The translations under genes were made by a program, and so were the position numbers. From Companilactobacillus keshanensis (GTDB taxonomy: Bacteria > Bacillota > Bacilli > Lactobacillales > Lactobacillaceae): a DNA stretch of 64,000 nucleotides. The first letter of the stretch is position 1. Every line of letters starts with the position of its first letter. Below the pieces are notes generated by a model. That model saw only the letters and a list, made by a program, of their open reading frames with translations. It did no database searches and had not been told where the DNA came from. Positions 51,647 through 60,449 of the stretch are shown piece by piece. The DNA lies in the NCBI RefSeq assembly GCF_003946205.1, contig NZ_RHOS01000005.1:62001-126000 (forward strand). The letters are read 5' to 3'.

Positions 51647-53569
51647 CTATTTTTTATCTAATTGTTTAAGTATCTGTTTTACAACAAATGATGAGTAATA
51701 CATTGATCCATCAGGATTTGGGTGAACATTATCGTCATAGAACCAGTCAGTATGTCCATCAGAATAACCGTTCCAATCGATAATCGTCAGGTTCTTATAT
51801 TTCTTACTTGATTCATCCAAGACACCGTTGACAGTCTTTTCCCATGGTCTCGTTGGTACATGGACATTGATCCAGAAGACATGTCTTTGTGGACCAACCA
51901 ATCTCATAACTTGATCAACCTGATCATTATTGAAAGGTCCATTTGTTCCTAAACCTATTAATACATTTGGAGCCAAAACACCTTGATCTTTATACTTTTG
52001 CAAAATATCAAGACTTGAATCCAATTGACGACTTACGGCAGCATCAACGATTACTTTCTTATCATCAAATAGTTTCAAGAAATTATCTGATCCATCGGCC
52101 ATAACTGAATCACCAACGGCAGTTAACGGAATATCCTTTAATCTTTGCAGATCAATTTGAGATAAACCGTACTTTTCAAAGTCTTTGTTTACCGGATGGT
52201 CTTTAGCAGCCTTCTTATATTTAGCTAAATCAGCTGCGCTTAATTTACCATTCTTATTCTTAGCCTTAGATTTTTTTAAGTTCTCAATAGCTTGTTGTTT
52301 CTTTTTCTTATTGTTCTTCTCATTCTTATTGATCTTAGTGGCCAATTGACTGTGATTTACATTAGGCTTTGGTGCCCCAACTGCTTGAACCACACCGTAA
52401 CAACCAGTAATACTGATCACAGCTACAATAATCGCCAAAGCTCTTTGTAGAGTTGTTGACAATTTGAAGAAGTTTTTAATACTTTGCCAATTAGCATGTG
52501 CCAATGGTTGTTCAACAAATCTAAATGAGAATTCAGTTACTAAGAAAATCAAAACAACTTCAATAACTGGATAAAGAATTGGGTGATCCGCTACATTCTT
52601 GAATCGAGATTCAAAAAAGATCATTACTGGAAATTGATACAAGTATAGACCATAACTTCTGCTTCCAACATAGTGGAATAGTTTATTAGATAATACACGA
52701 TTCCAAAAAGCATCCGGATGGGCCACAACAGCGATGAAGATACATGTAACAATTGAGAAAATAAACATTCCACCACGATACAAGAATGCTGACGAATCCT
52801 TCATCGTGAAGATCATCAAAATCATTAATACAATTGATAATCCTCCGATAAGATTCAACTTGATCTTGTCAGACTTAGCCAAGCCATTCCTGAGCTTTTC
52901 AGCTGGCCAGACAATAGCCAAACCACATCCCAAAAGAATCGAGAATAATCTCGTGTCAGTACCATAGTACAAACGACTAGGATCGACACCCGGTTTAAAT
53001 AGAATTGCCATCCAAACAGCGGAAATCACTGATACAATCATTGCAAATCCGAATATCCTACTCTTTTTAACTCCGAATTTAATAAACAGCAACAATAACA
53101 AAGGCCAAATTATATAAAATTGACCTTCAATTGAAAGTGTCCATAAATGTGTGAATGGTGATTCATTATTAGCAAATCTTTCAAAATACGATTGCCCATT
53201 AAATATTTGCCACCAATTATAAACATTCAAAATATTAGTAATAAAAATCTGATCTAAATGATATAAGAGATCTTTCATGAAGAAGACTATATATGCACTA
53301 GACGCCAACAACACAAATAACATTCCTGGATATAGTCGCTTGATCCTTTTTCCATAAAAGTTTCCTAATGAAAACTTTCCACCATAATCAACGGTGTTAA
53401 AGAAATGATCAGTAATCAAATAACCAGAAATCAAGAAAAATATGGGTACCCCTAAGTACCCACCGGAAAAGACAGTTGGGTTCAAGTGATACATGATTAC
53501 ACCAACGACCCCTAATGTCCGTAATCCATCAAATCCACTGATAAATCTTCTTTTCGGTGCCTTATTCAT
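51647..53569 (-). CDS. OatA-like acyltransferase with SGNH domain
   Basis: 640 residues. The N-terminal acyltransferase_3 domain has ten or so membrane helices and starts RRFISGFDGLRTLGVVGVIMYHL, with the catalytic-type His. A Lys/Asn-rich linker (NKNEKNNKKKKQQAIENL) leads to an extracellular SGNH esterase-like domain: AVGDSVMADGSDNF near residue 488 with Ser, IGLGTNGPFN, and FYDDNVHPNPDG with Asp and His. This is the layout of OatA, which O-acetylates peptidoglycan MurNAc and raises lysozyme resistance; another surface glycan is possible. ATG 53569 is chosen; AGGGG lies ten bases upstream. It starts 14 bases after obgE. Confidence 0.88.
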   Translation of the reverse strand: MNKAPKRRFISGFDGLRTLGVVGVIMYHLNPTVFSGGYLGVPIFFLISGYLITDHFFNTVDYGGKFSLGNFYGKRIKRLYPGMLFVLLASSAYIVFFMKDLLYHLDQIFITNILNVYNWWQIFNGQSYFERFANNESPFTHLWTLSIEGQFYIIWPLLLLLFIKFGVKKSRIFGFAMIVSVISAVWMAILFKPGVDPSRLYYGTDTRLFSILLGCGLAIVWPAEKLRNGLAKSDKIKLNLIGGLSIVLMILMIFTMKDSSAFLYRGGMFIFSIVTCIFIAVVAHPDAFWNRVLSNKLFHYVGSRSYGLYLYQFPVMIFFESRFKNVADHPILYPVIEVVLIFLVTEFSFRFVEQPLAHANWQSIKNFFKLSTTLQRALAIIVAVISITGCYGVVQAVGAPKPNVNHSQLATKINKNEKNNKKKKQQAIENLKKSKAKNKNGKLSAADLAKYKKAAKDHPVNKDFEKYGLSQIDLQRLKDIPLTAVGDSVMADGSDNFLKLFDDKKVIVDAAVSRQLDSSLDILQKYKDQGVLAPNVLIGLGTNGPFNNDQVDQVMRLVGPQRHVFWINVHVPTRPWEKTVNGVLDESSKKYKNLTIIDWNGYSDGHTDWFYDDNVHPNPDGSMYYSSFVVKQILKQLDKK

Positions 53570-53582
53570 TATTTTATAACCC

Positions 53583-54866
53583 CTAAATAAATTCAAAAGT
53601 AAAGTCGAGAATCGTCACTGAATCACCAGATTGTGCACCAGCTTTGATCAAGGCATCTTCAACACCCATTCCCTTAAGCATACGTGCAAATCTCATAATT
53701 CCATCTTGATGATCTAAATTACTTCTTTGAAGAAGTCTTTCAACTTCATCACCTTTAACAATAAAGCTATGCTCATCATCTTTATCTTTTTCAATGGTAA
53801 GACGATCTGCTTGTGATTCGTAATTATATTCTTTTGTTTCGTCTTCACTTTCAACATCAAAGTGAATTGGTTCTGCATTTTCTAAGACTGTACTTGTGTG
53901 ATTCATCAATTCCTTGACCCCAGTATGTTGAATACTTGAGATTGGAAAAATATCAGCATCATCAGACAAATGGCTTTTAAACTCTTTCAATCTTTCGTCA
54001 GCCCCAGGTACATCAAGCTTTGTAGGTACAATAACTTCTGGACGTTTCAAAATATTGTCGTCATATTTAGCCAGTTCATTTCTGATCGATAAATAATCTT
54101 CATACGGATCTCTACCATTTTCTGGATCCATATCAACTAAATGTAGGATTACTCTAGTTCTTTCAACGTGTCTCAAGAATTGAATACCCAAACCAACACC
54201 ATTTGAAGCTCCTTCAATCAATCCCGGCAAATCAGCAATAACGAAATCTAGTCCATTATCCAATTTAACCATTCCTAAATTAGGAGACAAAGTTGTAAAA
54301 TGATAAGCCGCAATTTTAGGCTTGGCAGAAGTCGCTACAGATAATAAGGTAGATTTTCCAACTGAAGGAAACCCAACTAACCCCACATCAGCAATTAATT
54401 TCAATTCCAAACGTAAATGTAATTCTTGACCAGGTTCACCATTTTCGGCAATTTCTGGTGCTCGATTCTTGGAATTAGCAAAATGAATATTGCCTCGACC
54501 ACCTGAACCACCTTTTGCAATAATTAATTCTTGTTCATGCTCTACTAAATCACCAATTAATCTACCAGTATCTTCGTCATATACTGAAGTACCTGCTGGC
54601 ACGACAATATAAACTGGATCGGCCTTTCGACCATACATACCTTTGATCTGGCCGTTTTGACCAGCCTCAGCCTTAAAAATACGCTTATATCTGAAATCCA
54701 TCAGCGTATTCATTCCTTCATTGGCTTTTAAAATGATGTCTCCACCACGTCCGCCGTCTCCACCAGCTGGACCACCTAAAGGTACATATTTTTCGTGACG
54801 AAATGAAACAGCTCCGTCGCCACCTTTACCGGATCTAACGGTGATTTTAACGTTATCTACAAACAT
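53583..54866 (-). CDS. obgE: GTPase ObgE
   Basis: Ribosome- and stress-associated GTPase, 427 residues. The glycine-rich OBG domain ([29 protein letters not shown]-type) comes first, then the G domain with P-loop [12 protein letters not shown] near residue 168, [10 protein letters not shown] and PTKLDVPG (where the usual NKxD reads TKLD). A C-terminal OCT domain ([19 protein letters not shown]) ends the protein. Shine-Dalgarno AAAGGGGGA. It is first of the obgE-oatA-rnz-SDR-lapA string. Confidence 0.95.
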   Translation of the reverse strand: MFVDNVKITVRSGKGGDGAVSFRHEKYVPLGGPAGGDGGRGGDIILKANEGMNTLMDFRYKRIFKAEAGQNGQIKGMYGRKADPVYIVVPAGTSVYDEDTGRLIGDLVEHEQELIIAKGGSGGRGNIHFANSKNRAPEIAENGEPGQELHLRLELKLIADVGLVGFPSVGKSTLLSVATSAKPKIAAYHFTTLSPNLGMVKLDNGLDFVIADLPGLIEGASNGVGLGIQFLRHVERTRVILHLVDMDPENGRDPYEDYLSIRNELAKYDDNILKRPEVIVPTKLDVPGADERLKEFKSHLSDDADIFPISSIQHTGVKELMNHTSTVLENAEPIHFDVESEDETKEYNYESQADRLTIEKDKDDEHSFIVKGDEVERLLQRSNLDHQDGIMRFARMLKGMGVEDALIKAGAQSGDSVTILDFTFEFI

Positions 54867-55011
54867 TAAAATCCCCCTTTCTAAACATAATTATCATTTT
54901 TAAATTTTAGCACAAAAACGGGTTTCATAATACTTTGAATAAAAGAAACCTTTTGAAAACTAATAATTCATTCTAAACATTCGTGATACTTTTTGAAAGA
55001 AAATGAACGTT

Positions 55012-55045
55012 TTTGGTTGATTTTGATCGAATTTGGTTGTAATAT
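55012..55045 (+). promoter_or_regulatory. fruR-fruK-fruA promoter with direct-repeat operator
   Basis: TTGATT (55017-55022), 17 bases, TAATAT (55040-55045). TTTGGTTG occurs twice, at 55012-55019 and 55032-55039, exactly 20 bases (about two helix turns) apart and overlapping the promoter, as expected of a DeoR-family operator. Confidence 0.65.
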
Positions 55046-55066
55046 ATTTTTCGAAGGAGAATGAAA

Positions 55067-55819
55067 GTGCTTACTGAAGAAAGACAACAGATTATATTAC
55101 AACAATTAAAAATACATAATATCGTTAAGTTACACGACCTGATTTCTTTAACTGGAGCATCAGCGTCAACTTTACGAAGAGACTTAAAAGATCTTGAGAG
55201 TTGCCACAAGTTATTGAGGATTCATGGTGGTGCTCAAAATGTTATTTCATTACATGAGGAACCCGCTCTTTCCCAAAAAGCAACAATTAATTTAGATGGT
55301 AAAAAAGCTATCGGTAAGGCCGCAGCAAATTTAGTTCAAAATGATGAGGTCATCTTTTTAGATTCAGGGACAACGATTCAGTTCATGATTCCCTATTTAA
55401 TAGAACATAAGAATTTGCTAGTGGTCACTAACAGTGTTGATAATGCATCAATGCTGGCCGACTACAACATCGATACATTCCTACCAGGTGGACGACTAAA
55501 ATCTGCCACTAAGGCCTTAGTCGGCTCAACCATGATTCAGACATTAGAATCCTACCACTTTGATAGAGCTTTTATCGGTGCAAATGGTTTCTCGGTCGAT
55601 TCTGGCTGTACAACACCTGATCCGGAAGAATCGATGATCAAGAAATTAGCAATTGAACAATCTAATTTAGCTTTTGTTCTCTCAGACAGTTCCAAATACT
55701 GCCAAGTCAGTTTTAGTAAATTCGCTGATTTGAAAGATATCACGCTGATAACCAGTGGATTATCTGATAAAGAATTGGAATTATTAAATAAAAAAACCAG
55801 AGTTATGGAGGTTAATTAA
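55067..55819 (+). CDS. fruR: DeoR-family regulator of the fructose operon
   Basis: 250-residue repressor: the N-terminal DeoR helix-turn-helix (LTEERQQIILQQLK, LHDLISLTGASASTLRRDLKDL) is followed by a ribose-phosphate-isomerase-like sensor domain (VIFLDSGTTIQFM, TNSVDNASML, GANGFSVDSGCTTPD). FruR proteins sense fructose-1-phosphate and derepress the operon. The GTG at 55067 (protein MLTEERQ) is chosen: AAGGAG is seven bases before it, whereas the ATG at 55061 is only two bases from that site. It is first of fruR-fruK-fruA. Confidence 0.92.
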   Translation: MLTEERQQIILQQLKIHNIVKLHDLISLTGASASTLRRDLKDLESCHKLLRIHGGAQNVISLHEEPALSQKATINLDGKKAIGKAAANLVQNDEVIFLDSGTTIQFMIPYLIEHKNLLVVTNSVDNASMLADYNIDTFLPGGRLKSATKALVGSTMIQTLESYHFDRAFIGANGFSVDSGCTTPDPEESMIKKLAIEQSNLAFVLSDSSKYCQVSFSKFADLKDITLITSGLSDKELELLNKKTRVMEVN

Positions 55820-56743
55820 TTGATTTATACTATTACAGCCAATCCATCCATTGACTACGTATTACAATTAACAACTCTTACACCTGGCGAGGTTAATCGT
55901 ACTGTTAGTGACGTTAAACTTCCTGGTGGTAAGGGTATCAATGTTTCAAGAATCTTAAAGGAACTTCAGATTGACTCAACCGCACTTGGATTCGTAGGTG
56001 GGGCTACTGGAAAAATGTTTGAAAATTTGCTTTCAAAGCATGATCTTAAAACATCTTTTACAAATGTCTCAGAAGATACCAGAATCAATGTCAAAGTCAA
56101 TGCTGTTGAACAAGATGAAGAAACAGAAATCAACGGTACTGGTCCAGCAATTTCAAAACAAGAACAAACTGATTTTATCAGTCAGTTGAAAAAAGTTGGT
56201 ACTGGTGACGTTGTTATAATGTCGGGTAGTTTGCCAAAGAAAATTGCTGAAACATTTTACTTAGATATTGCTGAGATGATTCAAAAACAAGGTGCTGACT
56301 TTGTTATCGATACTACTGGACAAGCATTGCTGGACACACTACCACTTAATCCACTAGTCGTTAAACCAAATCATCATGAATTAGCCGAATTATTCGATGT
56401 AACCTTCAAGAATGATCAAGATATTATCGATAATGCCAGAAAATTACTTGATAAGGGAGCAAAACATGTCCTAGTCTCAATGGCTGGGGATGGTGCCCTA
56501 CTCGTTACTAAAGAACATGCCTACCACGCTAATGTACCAAAGGGAACTGTTATCAACTCTGTTGGTGCCGGTGATTCAATGATTGCCGGTTTCGTTGGAA
56601 CATTTATGAAAACTGATGATGCTATTGAAAGCTTCCATATGGGGGCCGCTTGCGGATCCGCTACAGCTTTCAGTCAAGATATTGCTATTAAAACAAAAAT
56701 TGATGAAGTGTACCAAAACATTTCCATTAAAGAGTTAAGTTAA
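55820..56743 (+). CDS. fruK: 1-phosphofructokinase
   Basis: Phosphorylates fructose-1-phosphate to fructose-1,6-bisphosphate, 307 residues, PfkB/ribokinase family. Motifs: TANPSIDYVLQL at the start, LPGGKGINVSRIL near residue 36, and the ATP/anion-hole signature NSVGAGDSMIAGF near residue 245 with the catalytic Asp. The TTG start directly follows the fruR stop codon, with GGAGG eight bases upstream. FruK plus the fructose PTS delivers carbon to glycolysis below PfkA. Confidence 0.95.
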   Translation: MIYTITANPSIDYVLQLTTLTPGEVNRTVSDVKLPGGKGINVSRILKELQIDSTALGFVGGATGKMFENLLSKHDLKTSFTNVSEDTRINVKVNAVEQDEETEINGTGPAISKQEQTDFISQLKKVGTGDVVIMSGSLPKKIAETFYLDIAEMIQKQGADFVIDTTGQALLDTLPLNPLVVKPNHHELAELFDVTFKNDQDIIDNARKLLDKGAKHVLVSMAGDGALLVTKEHAYHANVPKGTVINSVGAGDSMIAGFVGTFMKTDDAIESFHMGAACGSATAFSQDIAIKTKIDEVYQNISIKELS

Positions 56744-56758
56744 GGGGGGAATTTCCTA

Positions 56759-58702
56759 ATGGACCTAAAGCAATTATTACTAAAAGACGCTATGATCATG
56801 GATTTAAAGGCTGATACTAAGGAAGAAGCCATCGAGGAAATGGTCGATAAGTATTATCAAGTTGGTGTCATTAATGATAAAGACCTATATAAATCAGATA
56901 TTTTAAAACGTGAAGCTCAAACAAGTACTGGTATTGGTGATGGGATCGCCATGCCACATGCCCGTGACAAAGCCGTTCAACGTGCAACTGTACTATTTGC
57001 TAAAAGTAGTAAAGGAATTGATTACAAGTCACTTGACGGTCAGCCAGCCTACTTGTTCTTCATGATTGCTGCACCAGATGGTGCTGATAATCTTCACTTA
57101 CAAGCATTGGCCGCCCTATCATCACTTTTGATCAACCCAGAACTTGTTGCTAACTTGAAGAAGGCCACAACGGCTGATGAAGTTCAAAACTTGTTTAATG
57201 AAGCTATGAAGGCTAAAGAAGCCAAAGACAAGGCCGATGAGGAAAAACAAAAAGCTAAAGAAGCCGAAATTGAAGCATCCGCTAATTCTGAGAATAAGGA
57301 TGAAAAGCCATATATCGTTGCAGTTACAGCCTGTCCTACTGGTATTGCCCACACGTACATGGCCGAAGCCGCTCTTAAAGAACAGGCTGAAAAAATGGGT
57401 GTCGACATCAAAGTCGAAACAAACGGTTCCGAAGGTGTTAAACATAAGTTAACTGCCAACGAAATCAATCGTGCCACCGGTGTTATTATTGCCGCTGATA
57501 AAAAAGTTGATATGCCAAGATTTGATGGTAAACATTTAGTAAACCGTCCTGTCAGCGATGGTATTAACAAAGCTGAAGAACTTATCAATCTTGCCGTTGA
57601 ACAAAAAGCACCAGTCTTCCATTCCGAAGGCGGAGCTGTTGAGGAAGAAGAAAGTACAGAAAAGAGATCTCTTTGGTCAAAAATCTATGCTGATTTAATG
57701 AATGGTATTTCAAATATGTTGCCATTCGTTGTCGGTGGTGGTATTTTAATGGCCATTTCTTTCTTATTGGAAAACTCCGTTGGTGCTCATTCACAATGGT
57801 TCTTATTCTTCAATAACGTTGGTAACTATGCCTTTAGTTTCTTGATTCCAGTTCTAGCCGCATATATTGCCGTTTCAATTGGTGATCGTCCTGCATTACT
57901 ACCTGGTTTTGTTGGTGGTTATATGGCATCTCAAGCCACTGCCTCAGTCATCTCATCAAAAAGTCCTGCCGGATTCATTGGTGGTCTACTTGCCGGTTTT
58001 ATCGCCGGATGGACAGTCGTTTACTTAAAGAAGGCTCTCAAGAACCTTCCTAAGTCACTTGATGGGTTAAAACCCATCTTGCTTTACCCAGTTCTAAGTT
58101 TGTTGATCGTCGGGGCTATCATGTACTTCGCAGTCGATCCAGTCTTCGCTGTTGTTAACCACGGTATTACTTCATTCCTAGAAACAATGGGTACAGGTAA
58201 TGCTGTTGTCTTAGGTGCCTTACTAGGTGGTATGATGTCGATCGATATGGGTGGTCCTTTCAACAAGGCCGCTTATACATTCGCTATTGGTACATTTACT
58301 GCTACACAAAATGGTGCTTTGATGGCTGCCGTTATGGTTGGTGGTATGATTCCACCTCTAGCAATCGCCATTGCCACAACATTCTGGAAAAACAAGTTTA
58401 CTGAACAAGAAAGACAAGCTGGTTTATCTAACTATGTCTTAGGTATCTCATTCATTACAGAAGGTGCTATTCCTTTTGCCGCCGGAGATCCACTACACGT
58501 TATCGTATCAAGTGTTATCGGTTCTGCAATTGGTGGTGGTTTAACACAGTTATGGCATGTTAACGTCCCTGCCCCTCATGGTGGTATTTTCGTTACACCT
58601 TTAGCTAATAAACCATTAATGTACTTACTAGCAGTTATCATCGGATCAATTATTTCTGGTGTTATCTATGGTATTTGGAAACCCGCTAAAAAGAAAGCCT
58701 AA
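56759..58702 (+). CDS. fruA: Fructose PTS EIIABC
   Basis: 647-residue fused permease that imports fructose as fructose-1-phosphate. EIIA (residues 1-150) carries the phospho-His in GIAMPHARD at residue 67. A charged Lys/Glu/Ala linker of about 40 residues follows. EIIB has the phospho-Cys in VAVTACPTGIAHTYMAEA near residue 190. EIIC starts near 315 with about nine membrane segments and the FDMGGP-equivalent SIDMGGPFNKAA. Shine-Dalgarno AAGGGGGGA. It ends at a strong terminator. Confidence 0.95.
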   Translation: MDLKQLLLKDAMIMDLKADTKEEAIEEMVDKYYQVGVINDKDLYKSDILKREAQTSTGIGDGIAMPHARDKAVQRATVLFAKSSKGIDYKSLDGQPAYLFFMIAAPDGADNLHLQALAALSSLLINPELVANLKKATTADEVQNLFNEAMKAKEAKDKADEEKQKAKEAEIEASANSENKDEKPYIVAVTACPTGIAHTYMAEAALKEQAEKMGVDIKVETNGSEGVKHKLTANEINRATGVIIAADKKVDMPRFDGKHLVNRPVSDGINKAEELINLAVEQKAPVFHSEGGAVEEEESTEKRSLWSKIYADLMNGISNMLPFVVGGGILMAISFLLENSVGAHSQWFLFFNNVGNYAFSFLIPVLAAYIAVSIGDRPALLPGFVGGYMASQATASVISSKSPAGFIGGLLAGFIAGWTVVYLKKALKNLPKSLDGLKPILLYPVLSLLIVGAIMYFAVDPVFAVVNHGITSFLETMGTGNAVVLGALLGGMMSIDMGGPFNKAAYTFAIGTFTATQNGALMAAVMVGGMIPPLAIAIATTFWKNKFTEQERQAGLSNYVLGISFITEGAIPFAAGDPLHVIVSSVIGSAIGGGLTQLWHVNVPAPHGGIFVTPLANKPLMYLLAVIIGSIISGVIYGIWKPAKKKA

Positions 58703-58710
58703 TAATTAAA

Positions 58711-58745
58711 TAAAGGTCGTCCTCAATTAGAGAACGACCTTTTTG
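58711..58745 (+). terminator. fruA terminator
   Basis: AAAGGTCGT-CTC / GAG-ACGACCTTT stem followed by a T run. Confidence 0.9.
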
Positions 58746-58792
58746 TATTTAGAAAAGAATCCAGATATACTTAACCACAGGAGGTTAAATTT

Positions 58793-59662
58793 ATGAAAGA
58801 AAAACAAGTATTTCATATCAACGGTTATATTGGTTTAATTTTAGCTATTTTATTTATTGTTAGTGGTGGTTGGTTTCTATTGAATGGTACACAAACTGCC
58901 AGTTCTGCAAGCTTTGTATTTGGTGCCTTATTAATTCTGATTGCAATTTTTGGTGCCAGTTCATTGACCGTTATCGGACCTAATCAGGCAAAAGTATTGA
59001 CCTTCTTTGGAAAATACATTGGAACCATCCGTGACGCCGGACTATTTATGACCGTACCTCTGACTGGAAAAACTTCAATTTCACTTAGAGTTCGTAATTT
59101 TAATAGCGCTATTTTAAAGGTTAACGACCTGCGTGGTAATCCGGTTGAAATTGCTGCGGTTATCGTATTTAAAGTCGTTGATACAAGTATGGCCTTATTC
59201 GCAGTCGATAATTATGAGCAATTTGTTGAGATTCAAAGTGAGTCTGCTGTTCGTCATATTGCCTCAGAATATCCATATGATACTTTCGATAATAGTACGC
59301 AACCACTGACATTGCGTAGTAATCCAACCGAGGTTTCTGATCGTTTAACCCAAGAATTACAAGATCGTTTAAATGTAGCCGGAGTAGAAATTGTTGAAAC
59401 TCGTCTGACACATTTAGCCTATGCAACTGAAATTGCTAGCGCTATGCTTCAAAGACAACAGTCTACTGCCATTTTATCAGCACGAAAAGTTATTGTTGAA
59501 GGTGCCGTTTCCATTACTGAAGAAACCATTCAGCGTTTGGAAGATGATACTGGCATGCAACTATCTGACGATAAGAAATTACAATTGATCAATAATATGA
59601 TGGTAACAATTATCTCTGAGCGTGGTTCGCAACCTATTATTAATACATCTGATGTTAAATGA
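58793..59662 (+). CDS. SPFH/band 7 (stomatin-like) membrane protein
   Basis: 289 residues. Two adjacent hydrophobic stretches (GLILAILFIVSGGWFLL and ASFVFGALLILIAIFGA) at the N-terminus anchor it; the SPFH/band-7 domain follows (LTVIGPNQAKVLTFFGKYIGTIRDAGLFMTVPL and VEIAAVIVFKVVDTSMALFAV), then a helical region (IASAMLQRQQSTAILSARKVIVEGAV). Such proteins organise membrane microdomains or attach proteases. Single gene with a strong Shine-Dalgarno (AGGAGG) and its own terminator. Confidence 0.88.
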   Translation: MKEKQVFHINGYIGLILAILFIVSGGWFLLNGTQTASSASFVFGALLILIAIFGASSLTVIGPNQAKVLTFFGKYIGTIRDAGLFMTVPLTGKTSISLRVRNFNSAILKVNDLRGNPVEIAAVIVFKVVDTSMALFAVDNYEQFVEIQSESAVRHIASEYPYDTFDNSTQPLTLRSNPTEVSDRLTQELQDRLNVAGVEIVETRLTHLAYATEIASAMLQRQQSTAILSARKVIVEGAVSITEETIQRLEDDTGMQLSDDKKLQLINNMMVTIISERGSQPIINTSDVK

Positions 59663-59667
59663 TTTTA

Positions 59668-59707
59668 AAAAAATGCCTCCAAAATCTAATGACTTTGAAG
59701 GCATTTT
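59668..59707. terminator. Bidirectional terminator between the SPFH and VanZ-family genes
   Basis: AAAAATGCCT-CAAA / TTTG-AGGCATTTTT hairpin with A and T runs on either side. Confidence 0.88.
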
Positions 59708-60214
59708 TTAAATCCACTTATCTAATAATTTCTTTTCAGATGCATATTGATAAATTAAGAATAACGACGCACCAATAAAAATTCCAACTCCATTTGAAAC
59801 AACGTCGCTGATGTCACTAGTACGGTTAATCAAGAATACATGTGATAGACCATATTGCAATGTCTCAATTGTTGTTCCTATTATCAATCCTACTGGAATT
59901 ATATCGAATAATGATATTTCAGAAAGATACTCTTTAATTAAGAATCCTAACGGAATGGTCAAAATAATATTCTCAATAAAACCTAGATCGTAGTAAATTT
60001 GATGTAAGTTTACTGATCCAACTCCGGCTGGCATGACATACACTGATCTACCATCAAATGACATCGGGGTAAACAAAATGACACCAATAAAAGTTAAATA
60101 TCCTAGACTAAATAAAGCCATCCTACGTTTATCAAATTCCTCAACATTAGTCAGAATATAAACGGCCATCAAAAATGAAACACTAAAAATTACGAAAAAA
60201 GGTATCCAACGCAT
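59708..60214 (-). CDS. VanZ-like family membrane protein
   Basis: 168 residues with about five membrane segments; the VanZ signature appears as LGFIENIILTIPLGFLI, LIIGTTIETLQYGLSHVFLINRTSDISDVVSNGVGIFIGA. VanZ proteins occur widely and a glycopeptide-resistance role should not be assumed. ATG 60214 is chosen, with GAGGAG eight bases upstream; a GTG at 60223 falls within that site. Confidence 0.88.
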   Translation of the reverse strand: MRWIPFFVIFSVSFLMAVYILTNVEEFDKRRMALFSLGYLTFIGVILFTPMSFDGRSVYVMPAGVGSVNLHQIYYDLGFIENIILTIPLGFLIKEYLSEISLFDIIPVGLIIGTTIETLQYGLSHVFLINRTSDISDVVSNGVGIFIGASLFLIYQYASEKKLLDKWI

Positions 60215-60404
60215 TAACAACACTCCTCTTTAAAATTTGCTTTTAAACAATTTGATTTTTATTTAATTGATACTCTTACCTTACTATCAAATAGTTTAAG
60301 CAAACTTAAAAAAATGTGACGATATTATGATGGAAATAACTCTAATCGATGAATACGTCTTATTACTTTATACACTGACAGCTATTGAAAATCATTCAAA
60401 TGGC

Positions 60405-60447
60405 AAAAAGGTTTATGACTAGTAATCTTTAGTCATAAACCTTTTTT
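60405..60447 (-). terminator. uvrC terminator
   Basis: GGTTTATGACTA / TAGTCATAAACC 12-base perfect stem with an eight-base loop and a T run on the minus strand (A run before it allows limited plus-strand use). Confidence 0.9.
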
Positions 60448-60449
60448 AT

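Noticed and set aside
57184-57588. 134-codon open frame antisense to fruA
   Set aside because: Opposite the Lys/Glu/Ala linker and EIIB domain of FruA; a composition artefact.
59708-60214. VanZ-family protein as glycopeptide resistance
   Set aside because: Stand-alone VanZ-like proteins are common and no van genes are present.
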